Positions 10,854 to 19,467 of a stretch of 48,060 nucleotides of DNA are shown in pieces. Location: NCBI GenBank assembly GCA_030372965.1, contig JAUCQC010000273.1:1-48060 (forward strand), written 5' to 3'. Position numbers and translations under genes: made by a program. This DNA comes from a bacterium. Lineage in GTDB: Bacteria > Zhuqueibacterota > QNDG01 > DTFT01. Below the pieces are notes generated by a model that saw nothing but the letters and a program-made list of their open reading frames with translations, did no database searches and was not told the origin of the DNA. Every line of letters begins with the position of its first letter. The first letter of the stretch is position 1.

Positions 10854-11522
10854 ATGGCCGCGACCAAACGCATCATCATGCTGGGCGCTCCCGGCGTCGG
10901 GAAGGGGACGCAGGCGAAGAACCTGCAGGCCCGTTTCGGCTGGGCGCACATTTCGACCGGGGACATGCTCCGGGACGCGGTCCGCGGCGGCACGGAACTC
11001 GGGAAAAAGGCCGCCCAGTTCATGGAAAAAGGCGAGCTCGTCCCGGACACGCTGATCATCGAAATGGTCGGCGACCGGCTCGGCCGGCCGGACTGCGCTT
11101 CGGGGTTCATTCTCGACGGCTTTCCGAGGACCGTCGTGCAGGCCGAGAAGCTCAACGAGCTCCTGTCCCGGATGTCGCTGTCGATCGACGCCGTCATTTC
11201 GGTGGACGTGCCGAAGGAGGAAATCGTCAGCCGGCTGTCGCAGCGCCTGGTGTGCGAGAAACACAGCCATGTGCTGGAGGGCGATCCCGCCCGGAAACCG
11301 GGGGACGCCTGCCCGACCTGCGGAAGCCCGCTGATCCGGAGAAAAGACGACGAACCGGCGACGATCCGCCGCCGGCTCGAAGTGTACGATGAACAGACCC
11401 GTTCTTTGATCAAATATTACGAGGGCCGGAAACTGCTGAAATCGGTGGACGGACTGGGGACTCCCGACGCCATCTTCCGGAAAATAATCGCGGCCCTGGA
11501 GATCGAACCGGCCCGGTCATGA
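10854..11522 (+). CDS. adk: Adenylate kinase, zinc-type lid
   Basis: Adenylate kinase interconverts ATP + AMP and 2 ADP. The P-loop GAPGVGKGTQ is at residues 11-20 and the NMP-binding region (STGDMLR, DGFPRT) follows. The lid holds C134, H137, C153 and C156, spaced like the structural zinc site of Gram-positive enzymes but with His in place of the second Cys. The product is 222 residues. ATG 10854 has GAGGT about 9 bases upstream; an in-frame ATG at 10821 overlaps secY and would add 11 residues without homology. The stop overlaps map by four bases. Confidence 0.95.
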   Translation: MAATKRIIMLGAPGVGKGTQAKNLQARFGWAHISTGDMLRDAVRGGTELGKKAAQFMEKGELVPDTLIIEMVGDRLGRPDCASGFILDGFPRTVVQAEKLNELLSRMSLSIDAVISVDVPKEEIVSRLSQRLVCEKHSHVLEGDPARKPGDACPTCGSPLIRRKDDEPATIRRRLEVYDEQTRSLIKYYEGRKLLKSVDGLGTPDAIFRKIIAALEIEPARS

Positions 11523-12289
11523 TTCCGATCAAGACCGCCGGGGAGATCGAGGCCCTCAGGCGAAGCGCGGCGCTCCTCGTCCGCACTTTCCGGGCCGTCG
11601 AAAGGGCGATCCGGCCCGGAACCGCGACCGGGGAGCTGGACGCGATCGCGGAACAGACGATCCGCCAGGGCGGCGGCAGTCCGGCATTCAAGGGCTACAA
11701 CGGTTATCCGGCCACGGTCTGCGTCTCCATCGATGAGCAGGTCGTGCACGGCATACCCGGATCACGGGTGATCCGCGAGGGCGAGATCGTCAGTCTCGAC
11801 ATCGGCGTCAATCTGGAAGGTTTTTTCTCGGACGCCGCGAAGAGTTACGCGATCGGCGAGGTCTCCCCTGAAAAGAAGCGGCTCATCGAAGCCACGCGTG
11901 CGGCGCTGACCGATGGAATCCGGGAGTGCCGGCCGGCGAACCGCCTCTCGGACATATCGCACGCGATTCAGCGGTCGGCGGAACGGGCGGGTTTTTCGGT
12001 GGTGCGGGAACTGGTGGGGCACGGTATCGGACGGGCCATGCACGAGGAACCGCAGGTTCCCAATTTCGGCGCCGCCCATCGGGGGCCCCGTCTGCAGGCG
12101 GGCATGGTGTTCGCCATCGAGCCGATGATCAACATCGGTTCCGAGAAGGTCCGGATTCTCGAAGACGGATGGACCGTGGTGACCGAGGACGGAGCGCCTT
12201 CCGCGCATTTCGAGCACACCGTCCTGATCACGCAAGACCGGCCGGAAATTCTGACCGCCGGAATGGACGGCACTTTCCAGGAGCACTGA
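11519..12289 (+). CDS. map: Type I methionine aminopeptidase
   Basis: This 256-residue enzyme removes the N-terminal methionine of new proteins. The family's five metal ligands can be seen in order: Asp in SLDIGV, Asp in FFSDAAKSY, His in VGHGIG, Glu in FAIEPM and Glu in AHFEHT. It lacks the extra N-terminal SH3-like or zinc-finger part seen in some type I enzymes. The ATG overlaps the adk stop (ATGA) and its own stop overlaps infA by one base (TGATG), so adk-map-infA are coupled. Confidence 0.97.
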   Translation: MIPIKTAGEIEALRRSAALLVRTFRAVERAIRPGTATGELDAIAEQTIRQGGGSPAFKGYNGYPATVCVSIDEQVVHGIPGSRVIREGEIVSLDIGVNLEGFFSDAAKSYAIGEVSPEKKRLIEATRAALTDGIRECRPANRLSDISHAIQRSAERAGFSVVRELVGHGIGRAMHEEPQVPNFGAAHRGPRLQAGMVFAIEPMINIGSEKVRILEDGWTVVTEDGAPSAHFEHTVLITQDRPEILTAGMDGTFQEH

Positions 12290-12507
12290 TGGCCAAGGAA
12301 CAGGCGATACGGGTCGACGGCACCATTCTGGAGACCCTTCCCAACGCGACGTTTCAGGTGCAGCTGGAAAACCAGCACAAGGTACTCGCGCACGTTTCCG
12401 GAAAGATGCGGATGCATTTCATCAAGATCCTTCCGGGAGACAAGGTCACCATCGAGATCTCCCCATACGATCTGACACGGGGAAGAATCGTCTATCGGTA
12501 CAAATAA
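12289..12507 (+). CDS. infA: Translation initiation factor IF-1
   Basis: IF-1 (72 residues) is a single OB-fold protein that occupies the A site during initiation. It starts [19 protein letters not shown] and contains [23 protein letters not shown] with the [10 protein letters not shown] ending, all canonical. The ATG shares its A with the map stop; AGGAG lies about 6 bases upstream within map. Confidence 0.98.
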   Translation: MAKEQAIRVDGTILETLPNATFQVQLENQHKVLAHVSGKMRMHFIKILPGDKVTIEISPYDLTRGRIVYRYK

Positions 12508-12524
12508 GAACAGGACGGAGTTCC

Positions 12525-12638
12525 ATGAAGGTTCGCGCATCCATCAAGAAAATATGCGATCAATGCAAGATCATCAAGCGGCGGGGCGTGCTCCGCGTCA
12601 TTTGCAAGAACCCCCGTCACAAGCAGAGACAGGGATAG
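12525..12638 (+). CDS. rpmJ: 50S ribosomal protein L36
   Basis: This very short gene encodes 37 residues, starting [15 protein letters not shown] and ending [10 protein letters not shown]. Three cysteines and one histidine (CDQC at 11-14, then C27 and H32) give the zinc ribbon of the C+ form of L36. It sits 17 bases after infA and just before rpsM, the standard place. GGAG is about 6 bases upstream of the ATG. Confidence 0.97.
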   Translation: MKVRASIKKICDQCKIIKRRGVLRVICKNPRHKQRQG

Positions 12639-12669
12639 GATCGATCATTAGCCGTTTCATGGAGGACAA

Positions 12670-13041
12670 GTGGCTCGTATCGCAGGTGTAGACCTACCGA
12701 AAGAGAAGAGGGTCGAGGCCGCACTCACCTATATCTTCGGAATCGGATTCTCCACGTCCCGGAAAATTCTGTCCGAAGCCGGCGTCGCGCCGGACACCCG
12801 CGTCAAAGCGCTGAGCGACTCGGACGTCGCGCGGATCCGGTCCGTCATCGACGCCAATTTCAAGGTGGAAGGCGCGCTGCGCGCGGAAACGACGATGGCC
12901 ATCAAGCGGCTCATCGACATCGGATGCTACCGCGGACTCAGGCACCGGCGGGGACTGCCCGTGCGCGGACAGCGCTCGCGCACGAACGCCCGGACCCGCA
13001 AGGGACGCCGCCGCACCGTCGCAGGAAAACGCAAGAAATAA
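12670..13041 (+). CDS. rpsM: 30S ribosomal protein S13
   Basis: S13 (123 residues) contacts the P-site tRNA and bridges the subunits. The GTG start gives [21 protein letters not shown]; the helix-two-turn-helix region and the C-terminal [20 protein letters not shown] followed by a basic tail are typical. GGAGG lies about 8 bases upstream. It opens the alpha part of the cluster. Confidence 0.98.
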   Translation: MARIAGVDLPKEKRVEAALTYIFGIGFSTSRKILSEAGVAPDTRVKALSDSDVARIRSVIDANFKVEGALRAETTMAIKRLIDIGCYRGLRHRRGLPVRGQRSRTNARTRKGRRRTVAGKRKK

Positions 13042-13079
13042 TAACGGTCCCGTGACCGAATTAAACCGAGGAGGCAGGT

Positions 13080-13475
13080 TTGTCAACCGCACCCAAAAAG
13101 GCCGCCCGCAAAAAGAAGAAGGACAAGGTCGAGGCGGAAGGCCAGGCCCACATCAAGGCCACGTTCAACAACACCATCATCACCCTGACGGATAATTACG
13201 GGAACGTGATTTCGTGGGCCACGCCTGGACGTCTCGGGTACAAAGGCGCGCGCAAGAACACGCCGTTCGCCGCCCAGATCGCCGCTTCGGCCGCGGCCAA
13301 GGAAGCGCTGGATCTGGGGCTCAAGAAAGTCAGCGTGCTCGTCAAGGGCCCGGGTGCGGGACGCGAGGCGGCCGTGCGGGCGCTCCAGGCTGCGGGACTC
13401 GAGGTCATCTACATCAAGGACGTCACCCCGATTCCGCACAACGGGTGCAGACCGCCGAAACGTAGACGGGTGTAA
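13080..13475 (+). CDS. rpsK: 30S ribosomal protein S11
   Basis: S11 (131 residues) is located at the platform near the mRNA exit. The motifs are [20 protein letters not shown] and the C-terminal [20 protein letters not shown]. The start codon is TTG at 13080 with GAGGAGG a few bases upstream; the N-terminal 20 residues are lysine rich, as in many S11 proteins. Confidence 0.97.
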   Translation: MSTAPKKAARKKKKDKVEAEGQAHIKATFNNTIITLTDNYGNVISWATPGRLGYKGARKNTPFAAQIAASAAAKEALDLGLKKVSVLVKGPGAGREAAVRALQAAGLEVIYIKDVTPIPHNGCRPPKRRRV

Positions 13476-13496
13476 TTCAAACCGAAGGAATCATTC

Positions 13497-14126
13497 ATGG
13501 CAAGGTACACGGGATCCGTTTGCAAGATATGCCGCAGGGAAGGGGAGAAACTGCTCCTCAAGGGCTCGCGCTGTCTGACCGCCAAGTGCGCGGTTGAAAA
13601 AAAGGCCTACCCGCCCGGCCAGCACGGCAAGACGCGGCGGCAGAAACTGTCCGAATACGGCATGCAGCTCCGGGAGAAACAGAAGATCCGGCGGTACTAC
13701 GGTCTTCTGGAATCCCAGTTCCGCGAGACCTTTGAGAAGGCCAGCCGGCGAAAGGGCATTACCAGCGAAATCCTGCTGAAGATGCTGGAAAGCCGCCTCG
13801 ACAACGTCGTTTACCGGATGGGATTCGCCCCCTCCCGGATCACGGCGCGCCAGCTCGTGCGGCACCGTCACTTTCTGGTGAACGGGAAGATCATCGACGT
13901 GCCCTCGTATCAGATGAAGCCGGGAGACGTCATTCAGGTCAAGGAAAAGAGCCGCAAGATGGCGCTGATCCACGACGCCATGCAGAAGATCAAGGAAGGG
14001 AGACAGATGCCCTGGCTGCAGCTTGACAAGGCCGGGATGAGAGGCACCTTCCTGGAAGTGCCCAATCGGGCCGACATGCCGGTGACATTCAACGAACACC
14101 TGGTGGTCGAACTGTACTCGAAGTAA
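13497..14126 (+). CDS. rpsD: 30S ribosomal protein S4, zinc-type N-terminus
   Basis: S4 (209 residues) nucleates small-subunit assembly and in E. coli represses the alpha operon. The N-terminus has CKIC at residues 9-12 and two more cysteines (C26 and C31), the pattern of zinc-binding S4. The S4 RNA-binding domain follows (SRLDNVVYRMGFAPSRITARQLV, HRHFLVNGK). Ends with the typical VVELYSK. Confidence 0.97.
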   Translation: MARYTGSVCKICRREGEKLLLKGSRCLTAKCAVEKKAYPPGQHGKTRRQKLSEYGMQLREKQKIRRYYGLLESQFRETFEKASRRKGITSEILLKMLESRLDNVVYRMGFAPSRITARQLVRHRHFLVNGKIIDVPSYQMKPGDVIQVKEKSRKMALIHDAMQKIKEGRQMPWLQLDKAGMRGTFLEVPNRADMPVTFNEHLVVELYSK

Positions 14127-14154
14127 CCCAAGGATTTTAATCCGAGGAAGGTCC

Positions 14155-15141
14155 ATGAACCGACTCAATCTGCAGATGCCGCAGGGTGTTGAGCGGGAAG
14201 AAGCCACATACTCCAACACCCACGGTCGATTCATCATACAACCCCTCGAACGCGGTTTCGGCGTGACCATCGGCAACTCGCTCCGGCGGGTTCTGCTCTC
14301 CTCCCTTCAGGGAGCCGCCATCACGCATCTCCGCATCGAGGGCGCACAGCATGAGTTCTCCACCCTTCCCGGCGTGGTCGAGGACCTGTCGGAAGTGGTG
14401 CTGAATCTCAAGCAGGTCCGGCTGAAACTGCTCAACAAACGGCCGGACCGCGTGTCGGTTCAGATGAAGGGGCCGGGCACCTTCAAGGCCGGGGACATCC
14501 AGAAGTTTTCCGCGGACCTGGAGGTGCTCAATCCCGAGCTTCCGATCGCGACGCTGAACAAGAGCGCCGAGCTGAAGATGGAACTCCGCATCGGCCGGGG
14601 CCGAGGGTACGTTCCCGCGGAGGAAAACGTCACCTCGGACCAGCCCATCGGGACCATCGCGCTTGACGCCATTTACAATCCCATCCGGAAGGTGAATTAC
14701 TCCATTGAAAACACACGGGTGGGGCACAAGACGGATTACGAGCGGCTGGTGCTCGAACTCTGGACGGACGGCAGCATCACTCCGGACGACGCGCTCACCT
14801 ACGCGGGCAAGATTCTGAAGGACCATATCGAACTCTTCATCTCCTTCGACGTCGAGACGGAAAAAGAGGACGTGCCGGAGATCGACGAGGAGGCGGTCCG
14901 GATCCGCAAGCTCCTCAAAATGAACGTGGACGAGCTTGAGCTCTCCGTCCGGTCGCACAACTGCCTCAAGGCGGCCAGCATCCAGACCATCGGAGACCTG
15001 GTGCGGCGGGATGAGCAGGAGATGCTGAAGTTCAGGAATTTCGGACGCAAATCCCTCCAGGAGCTGGCGAAGATACTCGAGGAGAAGGGCCTGCATTTCG
15101 GCATGGACGTGGACAAATATCTGAAGGGCGACACCGCCTGA
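14155..15141 (+). CDS. rpoA: RNA polymerase alpha subunit
   Basis: Alpha (328 residues) forms the assembly platform of RNA polymerase. The N-terminal domain shows ERGFGVTIGNSLRRVLLSSL and RIGRGRGYVPAE; the C-terminal domain, which contacts promoters and activators, shows VDELELSVRSHNCLKAA and FGRKSLQELAKIL. Both are complete. ATG 14155 has AAGG a few bases upstream. It lies between rpsD and rplQ as is usual. Confidence 0.98.
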   Translation: MNRLNLQMPQGVEREEATYSNTHGRFIIQPLERGFGVTIGNSLRRVLLSSLQGAAITHLRIEGAQHEFSTLPGVVEDLSEVVLNLKQVRLKLLNKRPDRVSVQMKGPGTFKAGDIQKFSADLEVLNPELPIATLNKSAELKMELRIGRGRGYVPAEENVTSDQPIGTIALDAIYNPIRKVNYSIENTRVGHKTDYERLVLELWTDGSITPDDALTYAGKILKDHIELFISFDVETEKEDVPEIDEEAVRIRKLLKMNVDELELSVRSHNCLKAASIQTIGDLVRRDEQEMLKFRNFGRKSLQELAKILEEKGLHFGMDVDKYLKGDTA

Positions 15142-15172
15142 TCAGAACGACGGACGAGGAGACGCGAGTTCA

Positions 15173-15781
15173 ATGAGACACCGGAATATTGTCAAAAAAC
15201 TGGGCAGGACGGCGGCGCATCGCAAAGCCACGATGGCAAACCTGGCATCGGCCCTTCTGCAGCACAAGCACATCGAAACCACCGAAGCCAAGGCCCGGGT
15301 CACCCGGCGTTTCGCCGAGCGCCTGATCACCCTCGCGAAGCAGGGAACCCTGCACGCCCGGCGCATCGCGTTCCAGCGCTTGAAGCAGAAATCGGCCGTC
15401 AAGGCCCTCTTCGACGAAATCGCCCCCCGTTTCAAGGACCGCAACGGCGGCTACACCCGCATGGTCAAGCTCGGGAGAAGGTCCGGAGACGGCGCGCCGG
15501 TTGCAGTTCTGGAGCTGGTCGGATTCGAGACCGCCGTGAAGAAACAGAAAGACCGCGAAGCCAGGGCCGAAGCGAAGAAGGAGCAGGAAAAGAAGAAGCA
15601 GAAGGCCTCCGAAAAGGCCGAAAAAGCCGAGGAGGCCCAGAAGGAGAAGAAGGCCGAAAAAAAGAAGGAAGAAAAGAAGAAAGAAGAGAAAAAGTCCGAG
15701 GAGAAGCCGAAGCCCAAGGAGAAGGAAAAGAAGGCGGACGGCGACAAGGACAAGAAAACAGATAAAAAGGAAAAGAAATAG
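15173..15781 (+). CDS. rplQ: 50S ribosomal protein L17 with long Lys/Glu tail
   Basis: Residues 1 to about 119 are a complete L17 (MRHRNIVKKLGRTAAHRKA..., ETTEAKARVTRRFAERLITLA, GGYTRMVKLGRRSGDGAP). L17 sits near the tunnel exit. About 83 further residues are almost only Lys, Glu, Ala and Asp, likely a charged helix or coiled coil or a disordered arm. Canonical L17 ends near residue 120-130. The tail is in frame up to TAG at 15779 and the DNA there is strongly purine-rich. It is the last gene of the cluster and is followed by terminators. Confidence 0.96.
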   Translation: MRHRNIVKKLGRTAAHRKATMANLASALLQHKHIETTEAKARVTRRFAERLITLAKQGTLHARRIAFQRLKQKSAVKALFDEIAPRFKDRNGGYTRMVKLGRRSGDGAPVAVLELVGFETAVKKQKDREARAEAKKEQEKKKQKASEKAEKAEEAQKEKKAEKKKEEKKKEEKKSEEKPKPKEKEKKADGDKDKKTDKKEKK

Positions 15782-15805
15782 AAGGCCTTCATCGGATCAT
15801 CGGAA

Positions 15806-15838
15806 CGGGCGGCCTCGCCAGGGGCTGCCCGTTTTTTT
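15806..15838 (+). terminator. Intrinsic terminator after rplQ
   Basis: A nine-base-pair stem (CGGGCGGCC pairing with GGGCTGCCCG, one G-U pair) with a short loop is followed by seven T. It lies 25 bases after the rplQ stop and has the classic Rho-independent form. It would end the long ribosomal transcript. Confidence 0.85.
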
Positions 15839-15851
15839 GGGGGGGGTGGAC

Positions 15852-15902
15852 GGGGAAAAAAGAAGGGAACCTGCTTCAGGAAGGTTCCCTTCTTTTTTCC
15901 CC
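15852..15902. terminator. Perfect 21-bp inverted repeat, bidirectional terminator
   Basis: The left arm 15852-15872 (GGGGAAAAAAGAAGGGAACCT) and right arm 15882-15902 are perfect complements around a 9-base loop. Each arm contains a run of A or T, so on either strand the hairpin includes a T run. It lies between rplQ (+) and the ATPase gene (-), whose stop is only 19 bases away, and probably ends both transcripts. Confidence 0.75.
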
Positions 15903-15920
15903 GTTGTTGTCAGGAGACGG

Positions 15921-17063
15921 TCAGAAAAGGTTGTCCTTTTTGTTGTTGCGCTTGAAAAGCAGGTTTTTGCGTTCCGGGAAGTCCTTGACGGATCCCTTGC
16001 TGCTGAAGAAGAAGAGGTCCCCGACGGTCAGGCCGATGGACTGGCGGAGCGGTTTCCAGTTTTCCCGGTAGGCCACGCTGTCGATGCTCGTGCCGTTGAC
16101 GTCCTTGTTGACCACCCGGACGCGCTGCGGCGTGGAACGGTTGATCATGAAGGGCGAGTGGGTGGTGTAGATCACCTGGTTCTTCTGGGACAGGTTTTCG
16201 AGCAGGTTCGCCAGATCTTTCTGGCCGGAGGGATGGAGGTGAGCGCCCGGTTCGTCGAGCATGAACAGAAACTCATTCGTCCGGGCGTCGCTGGTCGTGG
16301 CGATGAAGTTGATGTAGAACGAGAGGAACCAGAGAAAACCGGGCGACCGGAATTTGGGGGTGTCATACACCGTTGTGGAGTCGCTGAAATCGATGTACAG
16401 AATTTTGCCGTTCACCCGAAGCTTGATCTCAAGGCTGGGTTCCTGGGTCCAGACCTGCTGGATGCGCCTCGTGATCTCCCGGCCGGTCTCTTCTGTGGCG
16501 CGGCGTCCCCGCGTGGTGTCCTCGAATATCACGGACGGTTCCTCGACGCCCCCGATTTTAAGAAGATTGGCCTCCGTGCGGGCGTCCTCGTCGTTCTTGA
16601 CGAGCGCTTCCATGGTGACATGGTCCTTGATGATCGGAATGGTGTCGAAATAGAGTATCTTCGGCAGCAGGTCGAACAGCGGCTTGCCGTTCCCCAGGGA
16701 AAAGACCTTGTCGCCGGTCTGTATCTTGTAATCGGATATCTTGGGGCCTTCGCGAACCAGCGTGAACGATTCGATGTCCCGGAATCCTTCATACATGCCG
16801 CCGATCCGCGTCTTCTCCTCTTTGGTCAACGCGTTGAATTCAAGCCCGATTTCAGGCGGTTTCCCGAGTTGATAATGCTCCGAATACTGGCAGGTCTGTT
16901 CCTGGGTCAACGGCATGTCGGTCCGAAAGGACAGGAAGGCCTTGAGTATATTGGTCTTGCCGGATTCATTGGGTCCGATCAGAACCGTGATTCTGGGATC
17001 AAGGGGAAAGCTTAATTCGCGGATGGATTTGAACGACTTAATGTGCACATTCGAAACGATCAT
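15921..17063 (-). CDS. OLD/RecF-like AAA ATPase, apparently without TOPRIM domain
   Basis: A 380-residue ATPase of the OLD/AAA15 type. Walker A is GPNESGKT at 30-37, directly after the typical IKSFKSIREL start; Walker B with the ABC-type D-loop is FMLDEPGAHLHPSG near 265-280, followed by YTTHSPFMI. OLD proteins often continue into a TOPRIM nuclease after a segment like the one here (IGLTVGDLFFFSSK), but this protein ends about 25 residues later with a short basic tail, so the nuclease is missing. GGAGG lies five bases before the ATG. Sampled G+C is lower than in the neighbours (about 53% in one 60-base line against 70% in the B12 receptor). It stands alone; a role in defence or DNA repair is only a guess. 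Confidence 0.85.
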   Translation of the reverse strand: MIVSNVHIKSFKSIRELSFPLDPRITVLIGPNESGKTNILKAFLSFRTDMPLTQEQTCQYSEHYQLGKPPEIGLEFNALTKEEKTRIGGMYEGFRDIESFTLVREGPKISDYKIQTGDKVFSLGNGKPLFDLLPKILYFDTIPIIKDHVTMEALVKNDEDARTEANLLKIGGVEEPSVIFEDTTRGRRATEETGREITRRIQQVWTQEPSLEIKLRVNGKILYIDFSDSTTVYDTPKFRSPGFLWFLSFYINFIATTSDARTNEFLFMLDEPGAHLHPSGQKDLANLLENLSQKNQVIYTTHSPFMINRSTPQRVRVVNKDVNGTSIDSVAYRENWKPLRQSIGLTVGDLFFFSSKGSVKDFPERKNLLFKRNNKKDNLF

Positions 17064-17091
17064 GAAGCCTCCGCTGTGACCAGATATGCTT

Positions 17092-17120
17092 AATATTGTT
17101 CATTTTATCCGTAAATGCAA
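17092..17120 (-). promoter_or_regulatory. Candidate promoter of the OLD-like ATPase
   Basis: On the minus strand TTGCAT (17120-17115) is followed after 17 bases by AATATT (17097-17092), in an AT-rich stretch 29 bases upstream of the ATG. The -10 match is poor, so this is a weak prediction based on position and spacing. Confidence 0.22.
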
Positions 17121-17134
17121 GGGGAAAATCGCTG

Positions 17135-17163
17135 AAAAAAAGCCCTTCCGGAAAGGAAGGGCT
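17135..17163 (-). terminator. Intrinsic terminator of the cobalamin operon
   Basis: Read on the minus strand, a perfect nine-base-pair stem (AGCCCTTCC with GGAAGGGCT, five-base loop) is followed by seven T. It starts 29 bases after the stop of the BtuB-like receptor and separates that operon from the downstream ATPase gene. Confidence 0.85.
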
Positions 17164-17191
17164 CTTGACTCTGAACGACCGGGTTGACCGG

Positions 17192-19396
17192 TCAGCCATC
17201 CACACCGAATGTGAACCTGAATTCCCTGCCGGGCATCGGGTATCCTTCGACGAAAGTGATGTCCCCGTCCGCCAGGTTGTTCACCTCGCCCTTGATCCAG
17301 AACCTGAAACCCGACCAATCGCCCCCCCACAGGACGTTTGCGCCAAACCTCTCGAATGCGGCGAGAGCTTTCGCCTGATCGGGCTGGCTGTACCGTTTTC
17401 CAACGGCCATCATCGACCCATTGACCCTCACCGGGCCGATCCGTGTCCCGATTTCCGCGTCCATCCTGAAATCCGGCCTGTACACCAGTTTGGGAGAGTG
17501 TCCCGCAGCGGTCACGTCGCGGGCGTCCATCCAGACCGGCCAGACCGCCGCATGGAACCGGCCGGAGGGAAGGGAAACGCGCCCGCCGGCTTCGATGCCG
17601 CGGATGCGGGCGCGGCCCACGTTTCTGGGAGAATAGACCCACTCCGCGTCCGATTCCCACTGGATCAGGCTTCGGATGCGGTTGTCGAACACCGTCCCTG
17701 AAACGGTGAACAGGACGGATTCCCCGAAGGTCCAGGCGAATCCGGCGTCCCCGGTGACGGCTGTTTCGGGCAGCAGATGCTCGTTCCCCCGAACGCCTCC
17801 CGCTCCGGGCCAGATCTGCTCGGGCCAGTACAGATCGTTGAAAGTGGGGAGCCTGAAGGAACGGCCGATGTTGGACCGAAGGGAAAAATCGGCATCCCGG
17901 AAAGGCCGCACGAGGACGCCGATTTTCGGATAGGCGTCGCCGCCGGCGGACGCGCCCGATTCCAGCCAATTCCGCTCCCAACGGAGCGCCGGAATCCATT
18001 TCCACCGGGTTTCCAGCCCGGCCAGCCGGAGGCCATGATCGAGCTCAGCCTGGATGAATCCTCCGGCGGTTTCGCGGCGGCGGTCGCTGAATTTGGTGCT
18101 GCTCAATCCGTCCCGTCTCGCGTCGAATCCCGCGGACAGCAGGCAGGCGGCGTGCGGAGTCCAGGCGGCGGACGCTTCGATTCCGGTCATGTCCGCGTCG
18201 TGCCGGTCGTTTTCGTACAGACTTCTGTAGACATAGAGACGGTCCTGACGGTAGGCCTGGCCCCGGACACGGAGCGAGGGAGCGAGCCTTTTCTCGAAAA
18301 GCGCGCTGAACAGATCCAGTTGCTCATCGCGCCGGGCGCGTCCGGATGAAAACGCGGTGTGCACGGCGTCCGCGGAACCCCGGTTGGAGCGGTTCCGGTT
18401 GTACAGAAGCTGTATCCGTCCGCCGTTCGGATCGCCGGTGCCGGCCTTCACGAGCAGGTGACTGCCGGAGAAATCGTTGTTGGCCCGGGTGCGCTCCAGA
18501 CCGTCCAGGGGGGACCGGTAGGTGAAATCGCCGTCGCTCAGCGTCCGGTTGAAGGAGGCAAAAGCGTCGAACCGGCCGAGGCGGGCGGATCCCCAGGTGC
18601 CCCCGCCCCGGGTTCCGAAGGATCCGGCGGTTGAATGGAATCCGAACGAGAGGCCCTTCCTGGCGGCCGCGTTCCGCGTGAAGAGTTGGACGGCCCCGCC
18701 CAGCGCGTCCGACCCGACCAGAGTGGAATGGCCGCCCCGGACCATTTCGATTTTCTCGAGCGATTCGGATGGAATGGCGCTGAGATCGACGCTTCCGTCC
18801 TGGGCGGCATTGAGCCGCTGGCCGTCCAGAAGAACAAGAACCTGGGAATCGCCCGAGCCTCGCATGGAGAGGGTCTTGATGCCCGCGAAACCGCCCCCGT
18901 CTTTCACTGTCACGTGGCCCGCGGATTCAATTGATTCCGCCGCGGTCGCGCCGTTCCGGTTCATGATCCAGTCGGAGGTGAACACGCTGGCGCTGACGGA
19001 TACGGCGGACAGGAGATGGTCCGTGCGCGTTCCCGTCACCAGCACAGGGTCCATGCGCAGGGGGTCCGGTTTCAGCGAGAGGCGAAGCGTGGTGTCCCCG
19101 GAAACAGTCACGTTCTGCAGTTCCATGTCCCGGTATCCCATGGCCCGGACGCGGAGGGTCCGCGTTCCGGCCGGAAAGTCGCGGATGAAGAATCCGCCTC
19201 CGTCCCTGGAGAGTGTGCATCCCGTGAAGCCATCGATGCGGATCTCGGCATCCGGCACGGGAAGGCCGGACGCCTCCTCGACGACGGTCCCGGAAACGGA
19301 CGGGCCGGGGCTGGAAACCGCGAGGCCGGCACCGAAAACCAGGATCGATCCGGCGGCCGCGAGGGCCAAACGGGTTCTCATTGAAAAACCGCTCAT
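17192..19396 (-). CDS. BtuB-like TonB-dependent receptor
   Basis: This 734-residue outer-membrane receptor likely imports cobalamin, judged from the riboswitch controlling its operon. A signal peptide is followed by a carboxypeptidase-regulatory-like beta domain (about 33-110), a likely TonB box (DPVLVTGTR, 116-124), a plug domain (about 125-245, with LSMRGSGDSQVLVLLDG and VRGGHSTLVGSDALGGAVQLF) and a 22-strand-type barrel ending in EFRFTFGVDG. The ATG at 19396 has GGAG eight bases upstream. It is the third gene after the riboswitch, 71 bases after the second barrel gene. BtuB of enterobacteria lacks the regulatory-like domain. Substrate is inferred from context and not from ligand residues. 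Confidence 0.88.
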   Translation of the reverse strand: MSGFSMRTRLALAAAGSILVFGAGLAVSSPGPSVSGTVVEEASGLPVPDAEIRIDGFTGCTLSRDGGGFFIRDFPAGTRTLRVRAMGYRDMELQNVTVSGDTTLRLSLKPDPLRMDPVLVTGTRTDHLLSAVSVSASVFTSDWIMNRNGATAAESIESAGHVTVKDGGGFAGIKTLSMRGSGDSQVLVLLDGQRLNAAQDGSVDLSAIPSESLEKIEMVRGGHSTLVGSDALGGAVQLFTRNAAARKGLSFGFHSTAGSFGTRGGGTWGSARLGRFDAFASFNRTLSDGDFTYRSPLDGLERTRANNDFSGSHLLVKAGTGDPNGGRIQLLYNRNRSNRGSADAVHTAFSSGRARRDEQLDLFSALFEKRLAPSLRVRGQAYRQDRLYVYRSLYENDRHDADMTGIEASAAWTPHAACLLSAGFDARRDGLSSTKFSDRRRETAGGFIQAELDHGLRLAGLETRWKWIPALRWERNWLESGASAGGDAYPKIGVLVRPFRDADFSLRSNIGRSFRLPTFNDLYWPEQIWPGAGGVRGNEHLLPETAVTGDAGFAWTFGESVLFTVSGTVFDNRIRSLIQWESDAEWVYSPRNVGRARIRGIEAGGRVSLPSGRFHAAVWPVWMDARDVTAAGHSPKLVYRPDFRMDAEIGTRIGPVRVNGSMMAVGKRYSQPDQAKALAAFERFGANVLWGGDWSGFRFWIKGEVNNLADGDITFVEGYPMPGREFRFTFGVDG

Positions 19397-19467
19397 TCAG
19401 GCATCTCCATTCAGTGTGAGTCGGGCTGAGGAACGTTCACGAACCGCAACGGCGGGGGCCGGTTCGG

